A stretch of DNA of 64,000 nt from Monocercomonoides exilis (taxonomy: Eukaryota; Preaxostyla; Oxymonadida; Polymastigidae): assembly GCA_001643675.2 (NCBI GenBank), contig LSRY02000006.1, positions 1,986,501-2,050,500 of the forward strand. The letters are read 5' to 3'. The position numbers and the translations under genes are program-made. Below, one piece after another: positions 59,280 through 64,000 of this stretch (its first letter is position 1; the number at the start of each line of letters is the position of its first letter). The notes under the pieces were generated by a model. That model did no database searches. It was given only the letters and a program-made list of their open reading frames with translations, and was not told the origin of the DNA.

Positions 59280-61018
59280 ATGTGTATAATTGCGTGCCTG
59301 GAAGTGGTACAAATATGTCTAATATATAATTATGAATATCGTATCTTTGTTGTTGGGGCATTTATTTGATCGAATTGTTCGTTTTTTATTATGGATCCTC
59401 GCTCACAACACATCAAAAGCACATATTTTTTCTTTTTCAATAATATTTAATAATTCAAAATAAATTAGTCCAAATACTTCAATTGAAATGAATTTTGAAA
59501 ATATGATTAATTCCTTCACTTATTGATTTTTAAGTCTCTAAACCGAAATTTGAGAATATTTATTTTAAAATGTGTTTTTCCTTTTTAAATAATACACCAA
59601 AAATTATTTAAAATGAGAATTTTTGTATTCAAAAAAATAAAAATTGCATTCAAAATAATAATATTGCAAACAAAATGAGAACTTTTGAGTTCAAAATGGA
59701 AATTTTGTAAACGAATTAATAATATTTACAAACGAAATAATTATTTTTGCATTCGAATTAATTATTGTTGTAAACCTAACTAAAATTAATTCGCACTCTC
59801 ACCAAATTTTGTGAAAATCAGTTTGCCACTTTTGAATCATAAATAATTTTGTGTTGTCATTATTATTTCGCACGAAAGAAAATTTTTTTGAAATTTTTTA
59901 TTTTAAAAAGAAAATTTTTAGAATTTGAAATTAGTTTAATTCCTATGAAAACAGAAAATATTTTCTTTTCGAATGCAAAATTATTTATTTCGTTCGAAAT
60001 TTTTTCATTTCGAACGCAAAAATTATTAATTTGAATAAAAAATTATTATTATGAATGAAATTTTTATTAATTCGATTGCTAAAATTCTCATTTAGAATAA
60101 TTTTTGGTGCAATAATAATAATAATGAATAATGAATAATAATAATGAATAATAATAATAGTAATAATAGTAATAACTAGTTGCAACAAAAAACATTTGTC
60201 AGAAATAAAAAAAAACTCCCACAACCAAAATCAAATTCAGTGTCAACAAATAACAGTAACATGCACATTTAATCTTTAGAAAATGAATTAAATTTCCAAA
60301 AGAAAAGGGGAAAAAATTGAAATGAAGAAAATCAGAAACAAATTTTCTTGTCAAGAAAATAAGGTGAAAATTCTCGAACTTCAGATTTTTTTTTTTTGAA
60401 AAATAATGTACTTATGATTTATTATTTATGATCAAAAAAGCAAATGAATGTGTTTATTTTTTGCACTTGTGGGATATTAAAGTTTTTTTATAATTATATA
60501 TAATATGCCTGCAATCGTACATGAAAATATTGGTTTTTTTCTTTTTTTTAAAAGTCACAATTGTTTATTTTTTGAATAAATCAAAAATTTCATATTTTAC
60601 TCAAATTTCTGTTTCAACTCACGAATCTTTTCAAAAATGTTTGAAATAGCATTGTCAAGAGATATATTCCATATGAGTGAAGTTTGGTATATGTCAACAA
60701 AAATTTGAACAAAATAAGAAAATTAAACATTACTTGAAAATTAAACATTTGCAACTTTTCCAAAATAATTACACAAATATGAAAAATATTAGCAACTGAA
60801 TAAATACATTTTAATGTTCAACCTGTTTCAAATGGGGGAGAAAATGGGAGGAAAAAAGGTTCCCTTTGAAATTCAATCAGCCACGTGTTGGTTCTTAGGA
60901 ATAAAATACAAAATAAAAAACTTTTAATGAAAAAAAATTTAAATTTCGATGAAAATTGAAATATATAATAATAAATTAAATAAATTAGCTTAATGATTAT
61001 TATTTAAAAAAATTAAAA
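59280..61018. other. AT-rich gene-free region with ATA/AAT microsatellite
   Basis: No gene. Imperfect repeats of ATT/AAT units fill 60111-60175, and TTCGAAC-like words with A/T recur over 59680-60080. Contains the diverged repeat copy at 60560-60735. Confidence 0.5.
60560..60735. repeat. Diverged relative of the centre of palindrome 1
   Basis: Sequence near 60575-60620 (ATTTTACTCAAATTTCTGTT) resembles the inner end of the left arm of palindrome 1 (ATTTTCATCAAATTTCTGTT). Near 60700-60720 the inverted counterpart appears. The centre is similar in length but different in sequence. Confidence 0.5.
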
Positions 61019-62652
61019 ATGAAAAACGAAGTTGCAAAGAAATCTTCTGCAGGTCAGCTGAAGCTGCGAGAGGCGATGTTATCATTCAAATACAGACAAT
61101 TTCGGAATCCGCTGGAGCGAATGGCGTACATAGAAAACGATGGAGCTGTGCGTATGGTGGATGCAAACAACTGACAAATAATTTTTATTTTTCGAATCAA
61201 GCGTGTGGTGAAGGCTGTTTGGCAAGGCAGATTTGTTTCTTAAATTGGAAGACCTGCTGTGGTCATTGGCGAAAAAGAGCATAATGGGCTGAACGAAATA
61301 AAAATAGAATCGCCAACTGTTACAAGCTTAGCCATCAAGAAAATTCGTGAAATGGTTTGTATTTATATTCTTTGAAATGAATTAATTAATATTAATTAGA
61401 TTGAAAATGTTGTTAATGATTTGAAACCAGAAAACACGCCAGACGTTAAAGTCTCTACGTCAGTTGCCTACGATTTCATCAAACGACATGCAGAGCTGAA
61501 GACATCAAAGCCGAAAATTGTTGATGCAAACAGGCTTGCGGTATCATGCCAACAAGTTCTAAAGCTCTGGTATGATATGCTCAATGGATTGCATCGTAAA
61601 AATAATTGCAACAACGCACCGATTTTCAACGTGGACGATTCTTCGCTCAGGGTTCCCGACAGCTCCAATCGGAATGTTGTTCATCCGACAAATGCAAAAC
61701 CCGTTTTCGCTAAATCTGCGGAACAGATGGCGAATTCTACACTGATTGCTGCGTTCGCAGCTGACGGTCAATCACTTCCTTCAGCGATTCTGTGGACGAG
61801 TCTCAAACTCTCTGATGACTTGAAGCCTCTTCAGTCTATAAATCTTGAGATTTTGCAGTATAGATGCGGATGGATGGAATCTTCAAAGTTCAGAAAATAT
61901 GCACTAGCAATTCTTCTTCCTTCGATCAAAGAAAGAAGACAACTCATGTCACTCGACGAATTGCACTGCTTGCTTCGAATCGACTCCCACATTTCTCAAA
62001 CAGATCCAACAATCTTGTGAGAGTTCGAAAAAGAAAATGTTGATGTTGTGACATTCGTAACTCACAGCGCACAGATCTGCCAACCACTGGACAGAGGCGT
62101 ATTTGCTGTTCTGAAGTCTAAGATGAGTTCACAGTTCAAAACATTTTATCGTCGTCTTCAGCAGCGAAAAGAACAGCTCTTGCTGAAGCTCTACAACAAT
62201 CAATTCATTCGGCGCTATCACCTTCTGTCATCAATTGAGCATTCAAATGCAGCGGTGTGCTGAAAGACTCGTCCGGTCCAGTTCTAATGATGCTTCCTCT
62301 ATCATCAATTTGTCCTCTTCCTTCTCATAAAAATCGATTTGACTACTACGGTAAAGAAATAACAGAAGAATAGCTTTTAAGTGAGTGGGATGATTATTTG
62401 AAAAAGAAAAGCGAAATGGAAAATGAAAAAGAATACATTTCGGATGAAGAAAATGATGAATCAATGAATTTCATAAAAAAGCTGAAAAGAAAATTCAAAA
62501 TACTTCAAGATGAGAACGACATTGAGAAAGAATCATCTGATGAAATTGAAAGAGGAAAGGGCAAAAGAAAAGTCAAACGCAAATTAGATTCGAGTTTTGT
62601 ATTTTTTTTAATTTTTTTCAGAATTTTTCATTTCGAAAAATTTGGGTACTAA
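61019..62652 (+). pseudogene. Second pogo/Tigger-like transposase, disabled
   Basis: Starts MKNEVAKKSSAGQLKL, then KIREM, a possible 45-bp intron (61355-61399) and a DDE core. First D block: PIFNVDDSSLRVPDSS. Second D block: LLRIDSHIS. Third: THSAQICQPLDRGVFAVLKS. A Lys/Glu-rich C-terminal tail runs to 62652. In-frame stops occur at 61172 (TGA), 61241 (TAA) and 62018 (TGA). Family order and the QPLD block identify it clearly. No convincing terminal repeats were found, so element limits are unknown. It is not a copy of the 34.5-37 kb element: the two share only family-level motifs. Confidence 0.75.
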
Positions 62653-63477
62653 TAAAAAAATGGGAACTTATAAAAATATGACCCTAATCACATTTTGTAT
62701 TGTAATGAGCGCTTTTTTCATCGAAAAATTGATTTTTTGATCAAAAATTTCTATTTTTTGATTTTTCAAATATGTGCTCAAAAAAGTTTAAATAATGTGT
62801 ATTAATGAAAAAAATTCATTTCGCAAGTGAAAAATGCGTTTTGATGACGAATTTTTAAAAATAAAAAAAATGACCCAAAATTTATTATTTCCAAAATTAA
62901 TTTTCAATTTTTTTCTGTGAAATGTCACATCGTATATAATCACTATCGAATATAGTCACAAATAGTCGTGCAAAAACCCGATGTGATTATATCCGAAATA
63001 CACTGAATTGTGAAGACCCCTTTGTCTTGGCATTATAATACTTAATACTCATCTGCGTTCATTAATGTGAGAGCCTTTTTTTTGACACCATCGTAGCCTA
63101 TGTTTGTTCAATATTTGGTATTACGATTGAAATATCAAAAATAAAAAGTGATTTTCTTTTTGATCTTTTTTTACAGGAATACTTTGTTTTTAATTTTTCA
63201 ATCAAAAAACAAAATATCAAAAAAACAAAAGCAGTTGGTTGTCTTTAAATGCAAAAAGATTTCACATTTATAAATCTGGATGAGAATTTCGAAAGAAAAT
63301 GTCAAGCGTGTTATGTTTTGAACAAGTGCTGATTAATGCACATTCAATGAAATAATTTTGGGTGGTATTGATAATTTGTAAAAAAAATGACATAAAAATT
63401 TTATTCTTCCCCAAACAAATGTTGAATTTGATTATAATTGTCATTAAGAAAATGGTTGATATGAATGTCTGACAAAT
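62653..63477. other. AT-rich region with short inverted words
   Basis: No gene. Near 62925-63000, CACATCG and ATATAATCAC occur once and then again inverted (CGATGTGATTATAT). This could be a transposon end, but no partner was found upstream. Confidence 0.35.
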
Positions 63478-63875
63478 ACAGTTTGTGCAAAAAATACCGG
63501 ACATCGCAAAAAATACAGGACAAGATCGATATCTCAACAACCGCAAGAGGAAAAATTCTGAAAATTTTCCTCAATACACATCTCGTCGACACAAACTCAT
63601 GTGTCATACCAGACTTTTAAAATCGCCTCATTCGTACTCAGAGAAAATTATTTTTAATATTTCGGAGAAATAGGATTTCAAGTTTCTCCGAAATATTAAA
63701 AATAATTTTCTCTGAGTACGAATGAGGCGATTTTAAAAGTCTGGTATGACACATGAGTTTGTGTCGACGAGATGTGTATTGAGGAAAATTTTCAGAATTT
63801 TTCCTCTTGCGGTTGTTGAGATATCGATCTTGTCCTGTATTTTTTGCGATGTCCGGTATTTTTTGCACAAACTGT
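63478..63875. repeat. Palindrome 3: 193-nt inverted arms, 12-nt spacer
   Basis: Arms 63478-63670 and 63683-63875 are exact inverted copies; the spacer is TAGGATTTCAAG. Ends are CAGTTTGTGCAAAAAATACC and its complement. TA precedes the left end (63477-63478), but TT follows the right. A CCGGACA motif lies about 18 bp from each end, as in palindrome 2. No coding capacity. It is a MITE-like or foldback element. Confidence 0.85.
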
Positions 63876-64000
63876 TCATCTGAAAATTGGGTTATCACTT
63901 TTCAGCACACATTCATTAACATTCGAAACAAATTTACAAATTAGTAAATTTTACAGAAATAATTTGGATTCAATAAGAATGACCCATGAACATTAAGAAA

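Noticed and set aside
7038-62020. TGA as a reassigned sense codon
   Set aside because: TGA ends several intact genes here and occurs in frame only in decayed transposases and the decayed family copy, which also carry other breaks.
60238-63030. CAGTGT at both 60238 and the complement near 63001-63006 as terminal repeats of the second pogo-like element
   Set aside because: Only about eight bases match before the sequences diverge; not enough for a terminal inverted repeat.
1-64000. tRNA, rRNA genes, CRISPR arrays or bacterial-type operons
   Set aside because: I looked for tRNA arms, rRNA-like GC-rich conserved blocks and regularly spaced repeats, and saw none.

Overview
The window is nuclear DNA of a microbial eukaryote. 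Genes are cut by short spliceosomal introns, the gaps are AT-rich, and there is no bacterial gene organisation. I could reconstruct nine intron-containing genes fully. In each, the exon lengths sum to an exact multiple of three. Introns are mostly 51-233 bp, usually start with a GTNTGN-like donor and end in a short T-rich AG. TAA, TAG and TGA all end normal genes, so the standard code fits. One decayed gene at 6564-7979 resembles, from memory, a large multi-copy family of oxymonads (Monocercomonoides-like, Preaxostyla). Intron size and base composition fit that group too. The assignment is an inference and needs a database search.

Left part (1-31.6 kb), in order: a PP2C-type phosphatase cut by the window start (-); a ten-exon DHHC palmitoyltransferase (-) with a 12-nt micro-exon and a GC-AG intron; the decayed oxymonad-type family member (+); a tail-variant histone H3 (-); the first exon of TFIIA gamma (+) without a recognisable second half; decayed gene remnants; the WAVE-complex subunit NCKAP1/Nap1 (+); ribophorin I/OST1 (+); a secreted protein of unknown role (+); a Sec20-type SNARE (-); a zinc-finger/coiled-coil protein (+); a NUDT5-like Nudix hydrolase with a 30-nt exon (-); and an MPS1/TTK-like kinase with a serine tract of more than 50 residues (-).

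Middle part (31.6-37.3 kb) is a repeat and transposon zone. It holds a perfect palindrome with 375-nt arms and a 2551-bp pogo/Tigger-like DNA transposon with 41-bp terminal inverted repeats, TA target duplication and a broken transposase.

Right part (37.3-64 kb): a seven-exon minus-strand gene predicted to encode 4262 residues, tentatively CCDC162/DUF4549-like; a two-RRM PTB/hnRNP-L-type protein (+); a 74-residue membrane protein (-); a second perfect palindrome (443-nt arms, TA target site); a 1601-residue low-complexity protein ending in a CLIP-like zinc knuckle (-); a second dead pogo-like transposase (+); and a third palindrome (193-nt arms).

The intact genes are core eukaryotic functions: protein phosphorylation and palmitoylation, actin nucleation, N-glycosylation, Golgi-ER retrograde fusion, nucleotide sanitation, spindle checkpoint, chromatin and RNA binding. 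They form no operon-like system. The most unusual content is in the palindromic elements, the splicing details (12-nt and 30-nt exons, GC donors), the H3 tail and the 4262-residue gene.
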